This document shows, one piece after another, positions 32,119 through 41,267 of a stretch of 64,000 nt of DNA (its first letter is position 1; each line of letters begins with the position of its first letter). The stretch is from the NCBI GenBank assembly GCA_963781495.1, contig CAWAFX010000003.1, positions 225,571 to 289,570 on the forward strand, written 5' to 3'. This DNA comes from Mayfieldus sp963781495 (GTDB taxonomy: Bacteria; Actinomycetota; Thermoleophilia; Solirubrobacterales; 70-9). The position numbers were made by a program, and so were the translations under genes. The notes under the pieces were generated by a model that did no database searches, was not told where the DNA came from, and saw nothing but the letters and a program-made list of their open reading frames with translations.

Positions 32119-33087
32119 ATGGAACGGCTCGATTTCTCGTCCGGCGTCGTCGGGCTCGGAACCTGGCAGCTCGGAGCAGATTGGGGTGAGGTCGACGCCG
32201 ATGCCGCGCACGCGACCCTCGACGCCGCGGTCGATGCGGGGGTCAACTTCTTCGATACCGCCGACGCCTACGGCGACGGGCGCAGCGAGCAATTCTGCGC
32301 CGAGCTGCGGTCGCGCCATCCCGACGCAGGGCTGCTGGTGGCGACGAAGATGGGCAGGCGGGTCGAGCAGCTGCGGGAGAACTACAACCGCGACAACTTC
32401 CTCGCCTGGAACGACCGCTCCCGGGCGAACCTCGGAGTCGAGACGATCGACCTGGTGCAGCTCCACTGCCCGCCAAGCGAGGTTTACGAGGACGACGCGG
32501 TCTTCGAGGCGCTGGACGAGATGGTCGAGGCGGGCCGGATCCGCGCCTACGGCGTCTCGGTCGAGACCTGCGCCCAGGCGCTGAGGGCGATCGCCCGCCC
32601 CAACGTCGCCACGGTGCAGATCATCCTCAACTGCTTTCGCCTCAAGCCCCTCGAGCAGGTCCTCCCCGCCGCCCGCGATGCCGGAGTCGGAATCATCGCC
32701 CGCGTTCCGCTGGCCTCGGGCCTGCTCTCGGGCCGCTACGACGAGAACACGGTCTTCGCCGACAACGACCATCGCAACTACAACCGCCACGGGGAGTCAT
32801 TCGACGTCGGCGAGACGTTCGCCGGGGTGCCGTTCGAGGTCGGCCTCGACGCCGTCGGCGAGCTCAAGGGCCTGGTCGGGCCGGGGATGACCCTCTCCCA
32901 GTTCGCGCTGCGCTGGGTGATCGACCAGCCGGGCGTCAGCGTCGTGATTCCGGGCGCCCGCAACGCCGAGCAGGCGCGTCAAAACGCGGCCAGTGCCGAG
33001 CTGCCGCCGCTCAGCGAGGAGCAGCTCGCCGGCGTGAGCGAGGTCTACGACCGCCTCATCCGGCCCCACGTCCAGGATCGCTGGTAA
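32119..33087 (+). CDS. Aldo/keto reductase
   Basis: A 322-residue (beta/alpha)8 NADPH-dependent oxidoreductase. Catalytic residues appear in NFFDTADAYGDGRSEQF (Asp and Tyr), LLVATKMGRR (Lys) and DLVQLHCPP (His). The C-terminal cofactor region includes SVVIPGARNAEQARQNAAS. It reduces or oxidises aldehydes/sugars; its neighbours suggest pentose or galactose derivatives. The start may be ATG 32119 or the in-frame GTG 32104. Its 3' end overlaps the convergent araM gene by 32 bases. Confidence 0.92.
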   Translation: MERLDFSSGVVGLGTWQLGADWGEVDADAAHATLDAAVDAGVNFFDTADAYGDGRSEQFCAELRSRHPDAGLLVATKMGRRVEQLRENYNRDNFLAWNDRSRANLGVETIDLVQLHCPPSEVYEDDAVFEALDEMVEAGRIRAYGVSVETCAQALRAIARPNVATVQIILNCFRLKPLEQVLPAARDAGVGIIARVPLASGLLSGRYDENTVFADNDHRNYNRHGESFDVGETFAGVPFEVGLDAVGELKGLVGPGMTLSQFALRWVIDQPGVSVVIPGARNAEQARQNAASAELPPLSEEQLAGVSEVYDRLIRPHVQDRW

Positions 33088-34357
33088 CCGCACCGAGCGC
33101 CTCGTCGAGGGCGGCGTCGAGCGCCCCCTGACCTTCGAGGAAGTCGATCACCGTGTAGCGGGCCCGCAGCCGGCTCGCGTAGTGGAAGGTCGCGCGCAGC
33201 ATCTCCGCATCGACCCCGAGGTAACCGGGCTCGGCGGGGATCGACGCCTTCGCGAGCGCCTCCTCGACCGCCGGGAAGACCTCCAGCGCCGCGTCCAACT
33301 GGGCTCGCAGGGTCGCCCAGCGCGCCTCGTCTCGCGGCCAGCTCTCCTCGCCCGCGGCGATGAAGCTTCGCTTCTCCTCGACCGCGGCGACGATCTCCGG
33401 CGCCGGCTCGCCGAGCCAGCGCCGGGCGTCCGCATCGAAGGGATCCCCCGCCCGCGGGCGCTCCAGCATGGGCACTCCCCCGGCGTAGGCGAAGCGCTGC
33501 AGGCGGATCGCGAAGTGGGTCGCGTAGCCGACCTGGAGCCCGTGGGGGGCATGGTCGCGAATGCCCCGCGCCGCCAGCAGGTCCCAGAAGTGCGAAGCGT
33601 GGTGCTCGCAGCCGCTCGCCGGTCGCGAGCTGCCGACCATCGCCATCGCGATGCCCGACTCCAGCAGACCCCGCATCAGGGCCTCGACGGCCGCCGTCTC
33701 ACCGCCGAGGACCGCGTCCGCGTGTTCGACCGCGTAGCCCAGCGGTACCAGTATCCGAGCATCGGCCTCCTCGGAGTACGGCTCCCCATAGAGCAGGTGG
33801 CTGGCCAGCCAATCGACCCTCGCGGTTGCCTTGCCGAGCAGGTCGCCGAGCCCGGCGCGTGTCAGCTCGGCGGGAGCGGCGGCGAGCACCGCCGGGTCGG
33901 CGAAGATCGCCCGCGGCGCCCGTGCCGGGTAGGTCACCTTGACCCCGTCGAACTCCATCGCCGCGACGCTCGAGGCGTAGCCGTCCATCGAGGCCGCGGT
34001 CGGGACGCTGATGAAGTCGCGTCCCTCGAGGTGGGCCGCATAGCGGGTGACGTCGGTGAGAACCCCCGAGCCGACAGCCACGATCGCGGCGGCGCCCTCG
34101 CCGCGAAGACTGGCCCGGGCTGCCGCGACGGCCTTCTCGTCGGCAGCCAGCCCGCTGCGGTCACCGAAGCAGAGCGCCGCGACTCCCAGCCCCGCCCCCT
34201 CGAGTTCACGAGCGACCCGCCGGCCGGCCGCCTGCTCGGTGTTGGCGTCCATCACGAGCAGCGCGCTGGGCCAGTTCTTCGACAGCGCGTAGGCGGCGAG
34301 TCGCTCGATCGCGTCGGAACCGACCGCGATCTCGTCGATCGCCACCCGGTCTGCCAA
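33056..34357 (-). CDS. araM: AraM-like sn-glycerol-1-phosphate dehydrogenase
   Basis: A 433-residue iron-alcohol-dehydrogenase-superfamily protein. NAD-binding VAVGSGVLTDVTRYAAH and SVPTAASMDGYASSV match the glycerol-1-phosphate dehydrogenase/AraM group. Metal-ligand regions are GLGDLLGK, SGCEHHASHFWD and HGLQVGYATHFAI. In Bacillus subtilis AraM is encoded in the arabinose operon and makes sn-glycerol 1-phosphate from dihydroxyacetone phosphate. Here too it is the last gene of an araBAD-type operon, 8 bases after araD. The start is TTG at 34357 behind a GAGG site. The family as a whole also includes archaeal ether-lipid enzymes. Confidence 0.88.
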   Translation of the reverse strand: MADRVAIDEIAVGSDAIERLAAYALSKNWPSALLVMDANTEQAAGRRVARELEGAGLGVAALCFGDRSGLAADEKAVAAARASLRGEGAAAIVAVGSGVLTDVTRYAAHLEGRDFISVPTAASMDGYASSVAAMEFDGVKVTYPARAPRAIFADPAVLAAAPAELTRAGLGDLLGKATARVDWLASHLLYGEPYSEEADARILVPLGYAVEHADAVLGGETAAVEALMRGLLESGIAMAMVGSSRPASGCEHHASHFWDLLAARGIRDHAPHGLQVGYATHFAIRLQRFAYAGGVPMLERPRAGDPFDADARRWLGEPAPEIVAAVEEKRSFIAAGEESWPRDEARWATLRAQLDAALEVFPAVEEALAKASIPAEPGYLGVDAEMLRATFHYASRLRARYTVIDFLEGQGALDAALDEALGAVTSDPGRGAG

Positions 34358-34365
34358 CTGCTGCC

Positions 34366-35055
34366 TCAGGCCTGTCCGTAGTAGGCCTGAGGCCCGTGCT
34401 TGCGGCTGAAGTGCTTGTCGCGAATCGCCTCCGCCAGGGGTCCCGCCCCGGGCTCGAGGGTGATCGTCAGGGCCGCGATTCGCGCAACCTCCTCCAGGAT
34501 CACGGCGTTCTCCACCGCCGCCGCCGGATCCTGCGCCCAGCAGAAGGGGCCGTGTCCGACAACGAGCGCGGCGGGAACCTCGTCGCTGCCGCGATCCCCC
34601 ACAGCCTCGACCAGCACCTGGCCGGTGGCGCCCTCGTAGTCCTCGTCGATCTCGGCCTCGGTCAGCCCCCGGGTGAGCGGGATCGGGACCGCACAGAGAT
34701 CGGCATGGGTGGTGCCGAAGACCGGGATCTCGCGCTGCGCCTGGGCCCAGGCCGTCGCCCAGGTCGAGTGGGTGTGGGCGACGCCGCCGATCTCCCCGAA
34801 CGCCCGGTAGAGCGCCAGGTGGCTCGGTGTGTCGGTCGAGGGTCGGCGTTCACCCTCGACCTGATTGCCGTCGAGATCGACGACGACGATGTCCTGGGCG
34901 GTCATCGCCTCGTAGGACAGGCCGCTGGGCTTGATCGCGACGAGGTCCGCGTCGCGGTCGATCCCGCTGACGTTGCCCCAGGTCAGGGTCACCAGCCCGT
35001 GGGCGGGAAGCGAGAGGTTGGCCTCCAAGACCTGCTGCCGCAGCGTCTCCAGCAT
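34366..35055 (-). CDS. araD: L-ribulose-5-phosphate 4-epimerase
   Basis: A 229-residue class II aldolase-fold enzyme that converts L-ribulose 5-phosphate to D-xylulose 5-phosphate. Markers are HGLVTLTWGNVSGIDR, IKPSGLSYEAM, the zinc His motif GGVAHTHSTWATAWAQA, FGTTHADLCAVPIPLT and VVGHGPFCWAQDP, ending RKHGPQAYYGQA, which is typical of AraD. It lies 8 bases after araA and is followed by araM. Confidence 0.97.
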   Translation of the reverse strand: MLETLRQQVLEANLSLPAHGLVTLTWGNVSGIDRDADLVAIKPSGLSYEAMTAQDIVVVDLDGNQVEGERRPSTDTPSHLALYRAFGEIGGVAHTHSTWATAWAQAQREIPVFGTTHADLCAVPIPLTRGLTEAEIDEDYEGATGQVLVEAVGDRGSDEVPAALVVGHGPFCWAQDPAAAVENAVILEEVARIAALTITLEPGAGPLAEAIRDKHFSRKHGPQAYYGQA

Positions 35056-35063
35056 CGTCGCGC

Positions 35064-36467
35064 TCAGATCTCCTCGTAGTCGAGGTCGAGCTGTTCGGCG
35101 AACAGTCGCCAGCGGTCGGCCTGGTCTCCGAGGTTGACGACGAAATGGTGGGTGCCGCCAAGCCGCAGCCAGTCGTCGAGGAACTCCCGCATGCCGCGCT
35201 GAGGCCGGAAGTGGAAGTAGGGCATCTCGACCGCGGGCAGCTCGGGCGTGTCGAGAGCCTCCCCCCTCCCGACCAGCAGCCGGAAGGCCTCACCCTCGAG
35301 CGGAACCAGGTTCGCCGTCGTGGCCGGGCCCGGCTCAGCCGAGAACACCGTCGTCGGCGGGTTGCCGAGCCCGCCGATCCCGAGCTCGCGATCGACCAGG
35401 CGCACCGGGCGGTCGCCGCGCGCGACCTTCCAATTGCCCTCTCCCATGTGACTGACCAGGACCGAGTCGAGGTCGTAGTCCATCGCGTACATCTCGCTGA
35501 AGTTCGCGTCGCCGATCAGCGTCTGTCCCGCGCACATCAGGGTCGCCGTGACCATGTCGCCCTCGGCCGCGTAGCCGAAGCCATCGGCCATCAGGTCCGA
35601 GGCGGCCAGGAGCGGCAGCTGCTCGAAGCGCCCGTCGCGGCCCACGGACTCGAAATGCGCCGAGTAGGCCCCGTAGCCTCCTTCCTCGAGCAGCCCTCGG
35701 ATCGCCAGCTCCATGCGCACGGCGTATGCGTGCGCTTCACGGGGCAGGTCGGGATCGACGGCGAACTGCTCGGCGTGGCGCTTGATCACCTCGTCGATGC
35801 TGGCGTCGGTGACGTCCTGCATCCGGGCGTGGAGATCGCCGAGGCTCTCGTTCACGACCGTCGGGCCCAGCACCCGCAGCAGCGCCGGCGGGTCGTAGAG
35901 GATGTCCCCGGTGCCGGTCATCGCGTAGCCGAGCTGGGCGATCTTGGTTGCCCGCAGCGCGGTCACCGCCTGCGCGGCCCGGGCCCAGGACTCGAAGGCC
36001 GCGCTGAACTCCGGCGACTGCCAGTCTCCGGTCAGGACCGAGTAGGGCACCCCGGTGCGAAGCAGCGCGTTCGCCTGGTCCTGAGCCCCGTGAATTCCCT
36101 GGTTGTAGGTGAGATCGTCCATGTCCCACTCTGCGGTTATCGAGGGCTCGGGCTGGATGTTCGCCAGCAGGACCGGGAGTGGGTTCTCGATCAGTGCACG
36201 AACGGTCCGCATCGACGGCCCGTAGGTGAGCATCACGATCGCGATCCCGTCGACCTCCTGGTCGCGCAGCTCCCGCATCACCACCTCGACGTCGTCCCGG
36301 TTGCGGGCCGGGCGAGTGAAGACGACGTCGGCAACGGCGCCGAGATGGTCACCGACCCGCTTCGCGTAAGCCCCCTGATGCTCGGTGATCCCGGGGATCA
36401 TCTCGTCGTAGAGCTCCTGCATGATCCCGAGCAGTCCGATGCGGGGCTTCCGTGCCTCGGGGCTCAA
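35064..36467 (-). CDS. araA: L-arabinose isomerase (AraA-type, actinobacterial form)
   Basis: A 467-residue isomerase that should convert L-arabinose to L-ribulose. It starts RKPRIGLLGIMQELYDEMIP and continues with GIAIVMLTYGPSMRTVRALI, PVLLANIQPEPSITAEWDMD, YNQGIHGAQDQANALLR and LMCAGQTLIGDANFSEMYAM, ending GTHHFVVNLG. It is shorter than the 500-residue E. coli enzyme and belongs to a divergent L-arabinose/L-fucose isomerase branch. Its place between araB and araD supports the function. The start is TTG at 36467, overlapping the araB stop by 4 bases (TTGA). Confidence 0.88.
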   Translation of the reverse strand: MSPEARKPRIGLLGIMQELYDEMIPGITEHQGAYAKRVGDHLGAVADVVFTRPARNRDDVEVVMRELRDQEVDGIAIVMLTYGPSMRTVRALIENPLPVLLANIQPEPSITAEWDMDDLTYNQGIHGAQDQANALLRTGVPYSVLTGDWQSPEFSAAFESWARAAQAVTALRATKIAQLGYAMTGTGDILYDPPALLRVLGPTVVNESLGDLHARMQDVTDASIDEVIKRHAEQFAVDPDLPREAHAYAVRMELAIRGLLEEGGYGAYSAHFESVGRDGRFEQLPLLAASDLMADGFGYAAEGDMVTATLMCAGQTLIGDANFSEMYAMDYDLDSVLVSHMGEGNWKVARGDRPVRLVDRELGIGGLGNPPTTVFSAEPGPATTANLVPLEGEAFRLLVGRGEALDTPELPAVEMPYFHFRPQRGMREFLDDWLRLGGTHHFVVNLGDQADRWRLFAEQLDLDYEEI

Positions 36468-38143
36468 CGGAGCACCTTCTCGGGGTCCTCGAGGACGCCG
36501 CCCGGCCGCGACTCGCCGCCGCGGATGCGCTTCAGCCTGTGCAGCAGCTGCGCCTGCGAGTGGCCAAGGATCTCGTAGAGCTCGCGGTAGACCCCGTAGA
36601 CCTCGTCGTAGATCGCTCCGGCCTGCGGGTCGGGCTCGTAGCTGCGCTCGATCTCGGGCCGGGTCGCGGCCACGGCGGTCTCGATGTCGGGAAACGCGCC
36701 CGCGGCCACGGCTCCGAACAGCGCCGCTCCGCGGGCTGGGATCTGGGTCGAGGCGGGCACGCGCACCGGACGGCCGCTGGTGTCGGCGAGCAGCTGCATG
36801 ATCATCGGGCTCTTCTCGGCGATGCCGCCGCAGGCGACGATCTCGCCGAGCTTCAGGCCGTGCTGCTCGAAGTTCTCCATGATTCGCCGGTTTCCGAAGG
36901 CGATCGCCTCCGTCAGGGCGCGATAGATCTCCACTTCGCTGGATTGCAGGGTAAGGCCGGCGATCACCCCGGTGAGGTCGGCGTCGGCGAGGATCGTGCG
37001 GTTGCCGTTCCACCAGTCGAGCGCCACGAGCCCGGTCTCCCCGGGGCGGAACTGCGCCGCCTCGCGCTCGAAGGCGAGATAGGCGTCCTCACCGCCGTCG
37101 ACATCAGACCGTGCCAGCTCGTCGACGAACCAGGCGAGCATGTCGCCGACCGCGGTCTGGCCCGCCTCGTATCCGTAGCTGCCGGGCAGGATGCCGTCCC
37201 TGACGACGCCGGTGATCCCCGGCATTCGCATCTCCTGCGGGTGGATGACGAGGTCGCAGATCGAGGTGCCGACGACCATCAGGTAGGTGCCCGGCTGATC
37301 GATCCCCGCACCGGGCACCGAGACGAACGAGTCGACGTTTCCGACCGCGACCACCGTCGATGGGTCGAGGCCGGTCCGCGAGGCGACCTCGGCCCGCAGC
37401 GTCCCCGCTGCGCTGCCGAGCTGGTGAAAGCTCGTCCCCAGCTTCTCGGCCGGATTCGAGAATCCGGGATATGCGGCTTCGAAGTACTCGCCCGAGGGCA
37501 GCCCCTCCTCCTCCGACCAGCACGCCTTGTAGCCCGCGGTGCATGCGTTGCGGCGCTCGTGGCCGGTCAGATGCCAGACGATCCAGTCGGTGGCCTCGAT
37601 GAACCCGTAGGCGGCGTCGTAGACCTCGCGGTCCTCGAGCCAGAGCTCGATCAGCTTCGGGAAGTACCACTCGGAGGAAAGCTTGCCGCCATAGCGGCTG
37701 AGGAATTCCTCGCCGCGCGCGTTGGCGACCTCGTTGAGCCGGTCGGCCACCGGCTGGGCGGCGTGATGCTTCCAGAGCTTCGGCCAGGCGTGTGGGCGCG
37801 AGCGCCACTCCGGCAGCGTGCAGAGCGGGACGCCGTCGGCGGTCACCGGCAGCACCGTGCAGGAGGTGAAGTCGACGCCGAGCCCGATCACTCCCTCGGG
37901 GCCTACTCCCGCCGCCGCGATCACCTCCGGCACGGCGGACTCGATTACGGCGACCCAATCGTCGGGATCCTGAAGCGCCCAGTCGGGGGACAGCCGCTCT
38001 CCGCTTTCGGGCAGGACGCGGTCGATCGCGCCGCTCGCGTAGCCGACTTCGGAGACCTCCATCTCGCGGCCCGACTCCAGGTCGAGCAGCAGGGCGCGTC
38101 CGGATTCGGTTCCGAAGTCGATTCCGAGCGAGTAGGCGGGCAT
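36464..38143 (-). CDS. araB: Ribulokinase
   Basis: A 559-residue FGGY-family kinase that phosphorylates L-ribulose at O5. Key blocks are SLGIDFGTESGRALLLDLES, LGVDFTSCTVLPV, PEWRSRPHAWPKLWKHHAAQ (AraB signature), GGKLSSEWYFPKLIELW, ATDWIVWHLTG and the C-terminal IVACGGIAEKSPMIMQLLAD. The length is normal. It is followed by araA through a TTGA overlap, and upstream lies the ABC ATPase gene after 14 bases. Confidence 0.96.
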   Translation of the reverse strand: MPAYSLGIDFGTESGRALLLDLESGREMEVSEVGYASGAIDRVLPESGERLSPDWALQDPDDWVAVIESAVPEVIAAAGVGPEGVIGLGVDFTSCTVLPVTADGVPLCTLPEWRSRPHAWPKLWKHHAAQPVADRLNEVANARGEEFLSRYGGKLSSEWYFPKLIELWLEDREVYDAAYGFIEATDWIVWHLTGHERRNACTAGYKACWSEEEGLPSGEYFEAAYPGFSNPAEKLGTSFHQLGSAAGTLRAEVASRTGLDPSTVVAVGNVDSFVSVPGAGIDQPGTYLMVVGTSICDLVIHPQEMRMPGITGVVRDGILPGSYGYEAGQTAVGDMLAWFVDELARSDVDGGEDAYLAFEREAAQFRPGETGLVALDWWNGNRTILADADLTGVIAGLTLQSSEVEIYRALTEAIAFGNRRIMENFEQHGLKLGEIVACGGIAEKSPMIMQLLADTSGRPVRVPASTQIPARGAALFGAVAAGAFPDIETAVAATRPEIERSYEPDPQAGAIYDEVYGVYRELYEILGHSQAQLLHRLKRIRGGESRPGGVLEDPEKVLR

Positions 38144-38157
38144 GCTCCGCTGGCCTG

Positions 38158-39009
38158 TTACTGGGCGGTTTGGTCGGCCTGGGCGGGCATGGCTTGGTCA
38201 GCCATCGCCTCGGCCCGCGCGCGCCGGTACTGCTCGACGACGATCTCGTTGAGCTCCTCCAGCGAGGTTTCCGCCGTGGGCTTGTCGAACCCGATCCTGC
38301 CGTCCTGAATCAGGTTGACGCGATCGCACATCTCCAGCACCTGGACGTAGTTGTGGGCCACGATGATCATCGAGATCTCACCCTCGTCCTTGATGCGCTG
38401 GATGAGGTCGATGATCAGCGCCCCTTCCTTTGCGCCCATCGCGGCCAGCGGCTCGTCGAGGAGGATGATGTCGGCCCGGTCGTGGATCGCGCGGGCCACC
38501 GCAATCGCCTGTCTCTGACCGCCCGACAGCCGGGCGACCGGCGCGTTCAGGTCCGAGATGTTGATGCCGATCTCATCGAGCGCCCCGCGCGCCTCCTTGC
38601 GCATCTTGCGATTGTCGATCAGCGGCAACCCCGGGAAGCGGTGCTCGCGGTGCAGGAACAGGTTCTGGAACACCGCCAGCTCGTCAACCAGCGCCAGGTC
38701 CTGGTAGACGGCGTCAATTCCCAGCGATCGCGCCTGGTCGACGCTGCGCGGCGCATAAGGCTCGCCGCGCAGGAACATGCTCCCTCGATCCGCTTTCTGG
38801 AAGCCGCAGAGGATCTTCATCATCGTCGACTTGCCGGAGCCGTTGTCGCCGACCAGGCCGAGCACCTCCCCCTTGGCGAGCCACAAGGTCATGTCGCGAA
38901 GCGCGGTGATCGGGCCGAAGCTCTTGGCGATCCCCTCGACGCGCAGGACCTCGTCGGCGCCCCCCCGCGGCGCCGGCGCCCCCTCTGGGGCCGTCGCCGC
39001 CTCAGCCAC
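38158..39009 (-). CDS. Sugar ABC transporter ATP-binding protein (single ABC domain)
   Basis: A 283-residue ATPase of the CUT2/FrcA type. Walker A is GLVGDNGSGKSTMMK, the Q-loop is in YQDLALVDELAVFQN, the signature is LSGGQRQAIAVARA, Walker B is IILLDEPLAAMG, and the switch His is in IIVAHNYVQ. Unlike RbsA/AraG, which are double ABC proteins of about 500 residues, this has only one domain and would work as a homodimer. The start is GTG at 39009, overlapping the permease by 8 bases. The Ala/Gln-rich tail is not conserved in kind. Confidence 0.92.
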   Translation of the reverse strand: MAEAATAPEGAPAPRGGADEVLRVEGIAKSFGPITALRDMTLWLAKGEVLGLVGDNGSGKSTMMKILCGFQKADRGSMFLRGEPYAPRSVDQARSLGIDAVYQDLALVDELAVFQNLFLHREHRFPGLPLIDNRKMRKEARGALDEIGINISDLNAPVARLSGGQRQAIAVARAIHDRADIILLDEPLAAMGAKEGALIIDLIQRIKDEGEISMIIVAHNYVQVLEMCDRVNLIQDGRIGFDKPTAETSLEELNEIVVEQYRRARAEAMADQAMPAQADQTAQ

Positions 39010-40069
39010 TCCCGGTCCCCTTGCGGACGCGCTCGACGAACGTGTTCAGGGTCATCGCGATAAGGATCGCGATCCCGAGATAGAGGAACTCGTAATCGGC
39101 GTTCACTCCCTTGATGATCAGGCCGTCGTTGAGGACGCCGAGGAAGAGCGCGCCGATCAGCGCTCCAACGACGGTCCCTGAACCGCCGGTGAGCAGGGTG
39201 CCGCCGATCACCGCCGCAGAGATGCCCTGGAAAAGCACCTCGTTGGCCCCCGCTGGATCGGGGCTGGCAGTGGTCGTCCGCACCGACTCGAGGATGCCGA
39301 CGAGGCCCGCAAGGCTCGCGCACAGCATGAAGTTACGGATCATGTTCCAATGCACCTTGATCCCTGCCTCGGCCGCACCGAGCCGATTGCCGCCGACCGA
39401 GACCGTGTAGATCCCCCAGCGGGTGAACGTCAAGACGACCTGCAGAACCACGACGATCGCCACGGCCCAGATCAGCTCCGAGTAGGTGCCGCCCCCGAAG
39501 ATCTGCGCGAAGGTGCTGACGCCCGTCACCGAGGTGCCGGGCATCGCGACTTGCTGCGCGTGTGAGATCACGAGGGTCGTGCCCTCGAGCGCGAACAGCA
39601 TTCCGAGCGTGACGACGAACGAGGCGATCCCGACGACCGCTACGAAGAAGCCGTTGATGGCGCCGACGAGCATGCAGACGAGCAGCGCGGCCACCAACGC
39701 GGGGATCAGAGGGAAGCCGGCACTGTTCACGAGCTTCTCGAAGATGAACGGCGCGAGAAGGTAGACGGCCCCGATCGAGAGGTCGATCTCCCCGTTGACC
39801 ATCACGAAGACCTGGCCGGCCCCGAGGATCGCGAACGGCGCGAAGTACGGCAGCAGGTTCTTGGCGTTGTCCGCGGTGGCGAAGTTCGGGGTGGTGGCGA
39901 CGAAGTAGATGATCGTGATCGCGGTGACCAGGATCACGCTGCCCTCGCGCAGGGTCAGGAACCGCTTCCCCAGCCGACCTGCCCATCCCTGCGCCCCGCC
40001 GACGCCCGGGGGCCTTTGACCCGGCCCCTCGGCGTCGGCGGGAACGGTCCCTTGCGCCGCCGTTGCCAT
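39002..40069 (-). CDS. Sugar ABC transporter permease (RbsC/FrcC type)
   Basis: A 355-residue membrane protein with about ten hydrophobic segments, in the BPD-transporter-2 family. Landmarks include AGQVFVMVNGEIDLSIGAVY (the EIDLS motif of CUT2 permeases), IGGTLLTGGSGTVVGALIGA and FLGVLNDGLIIKGV. It has a cytoplasmic Pro/Gly-rich N-terminal tail of about 30 residues. It forms the pore of the importer encoded with the adjacent ATPase and binding protein. Confidence 0.95.
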   Translation of the reverse strand: MATAAQGTVPADAEGPGQRPPGVGGAQGWAGRLGKRFLTLREGSVILVTAITIIYFVATTPNFATADNAKNLLPYFAPFAILGAGQVFVMVNGEIDLSIGAVYLLAPFIFEKLVNSAGFPLIPALVAALLVCMLVGAINGFFVAVVGIASFVVTLGMLFALEGTTLVISHAQQVAMPGTSVTGVSTFAQIFGGGTYSELIWAVAIVVVLQVVLTFTRWGIYTVSVGGNRLGAAEAGIKVHWNMIRNFMLCASLAGLVGILESVRTTTASPDPAGANEVLFQGISAAVIGGTLLTGGSGTVVGALIGALFLGVLNDGLIIKGVNADYEFLYLGIAILIAMTLNTFVERVRKGTGSG

Positions 40070-40075
40070 CGCTGC

Positions 40076-41188
40076 CTAGGCCTTGACGACTCCGGCCTTG
40101 GTCGCTGAGCCCTCGAAACGGCTCTTCGTCGTGACGTACGGCTCGATCGTCTTCGCGTCGATGACCTTCAGCCCGGTGTTGACGTCAGCGGGGCCCGTCA
40201 GCGTCTCGGACGCCTTGTACAGGTACAGCTGCAGGACCGGCAGGAAGCCCTGCAGGTACGCCTGCTGGTCGATCGTGACATCCAGAAAGCCCTTCGACAC
40301 GAGCTCCGGCGTCGGCGTGGTCACGTCGAACCCACCGCCCTTCACCTTGCCCTTGAGGTTCTGCTTCTGGATCGTCTGGCCGACCGAGATCGTGCTCCCC
40401 GAGTCGACCGCGAACATCCCCTTCACCGTCGGATGGCCCTGGGCGTACGACTGAATCACCGTCAGCTCATGCGCCTGCGCTGCCCCGGTCGCGATCGTGT
40501 CGACGTTGAGCTTGCTGCCGATCGAGTCCTTGGCACCGTCGATCCGGGGCTGGATGTTGAGCGAGCCGGGAGTGGCGATGAAAAGCGCGACGTCGCTGCC
40601 CGGCGGCACGAGTTTGAGGATCTCGTCGCCCAACCCCTGCCCGGACTTGAACAGATCCTGGCCGATATAGGCGAGGCGAGCGTTGCTGGGGGCGTCGGCG
40701 TTGTAGGCAACCACGGGAATGCCCTTGCCGAGCGCAGTGTTCGTCGGCGAGTTGAAGGCCTGCAGATCGACGAGCGCGATCGCAATCCCGTCCGCCTGGG
40801 CTGTGATGGCGCTGTTGAACGCGTTGACCATCTCGTTGACGTTGCTGCTCTTCGACCCCGTCCATTGATACGAGCAGCCGAGCAGCTTGCAGGCGTCGGC
40901 GGCGCCGTACTGAGTGGGGACGAAGAATGAATTCGTCGTCACGTGGTTGACGAATACGAACTTGTAACCGGGCTGCGAGCCGAACACGCTCGAGGCGGCG
41001 GCCGACGAGGAGCTCGTCCCGCCTCCCCCGCAGGCTTCGATCGCCAGCGCGGCGATGCCGGCACCGGCACCGGTCAGCGCCGTGCGCCGGGTGAACTGCC
41101 GGAAGCCTTTCAGTGGGGTTTCATCCTGGTCGCGCTCGTCCCATTCGAGCCGCTCTACCGCTTCATGGACGGAATCGTGATCCGACAT
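40076..41188 (-). CDS. Sugar ABC transporter substrate-binding protein, predicted Tat/lipoprotein
   Basis: A 370-residue periplasmic-binding-protein-I-like receptor. The first 55 residues carry a twin-arginine stretch (FRQFTRRTALTGAGAGIAAL) and a lipobox-like LAIEACGG, so it is probably exported folded and lipid-anchored. The receptor core includes SSNVNEMVNAFNSAITAQAD, AIALVDLQAF, GIPVVAYNADAP and GMFAVDSGSTISVGQTI. The operon indicates L-arabinose or a related pentose as ligand. It is the first gene of the seven-gene arabinose unit, with a strong GGAGGAG site before ATG 41188. Confidence 0.93.
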   Translation of the reverse strand: MSDHDSVHEAVERLEWDERDQDETPLKGFRQFTRRTALTGAGAGIAALAIEACGGGGTSSSSAAASSVFGSQPGYKFVFVNHVTTNSFFVPTQYGAADACKLLGCSYQWTGSKSSNVNEMVNAFNSAITAQADGIAIALVDLQAFNSPTNTALGKGIPVVAYNADAPSNARLAYIGQDLFKSGQGLGDEILKLVPPGSDVALFIATPGSLNIQPRIDGAKDSIGSKLNVDTIATGAAQAHELTVIQSYAQGHPTVKGMFAVDSGSTISVGQTIQKQNLKGKVKGGGFDVTTPTPELVSKGFLDVTIDQQAYLQGFLPVLQLYLYKASETLTGPADVNTGLKVIDAKTIEPYVTTKSRFEGSATKAGVVKA

Positions 41189-41267
41189 TCTTCTCTCCTC
41201 CTATGACCGTTCGCCGATCGGCAGGTGGGTTGCCGATCCGACCCTCTGCGCACGGCTGACCAAGCGT

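Noticed and set aside
36468..37013. N-terminal extension of araA
   Set aside because: The added sequence is an out-of-frame reading of araB. The family start and the TTGA overlap support 36467.
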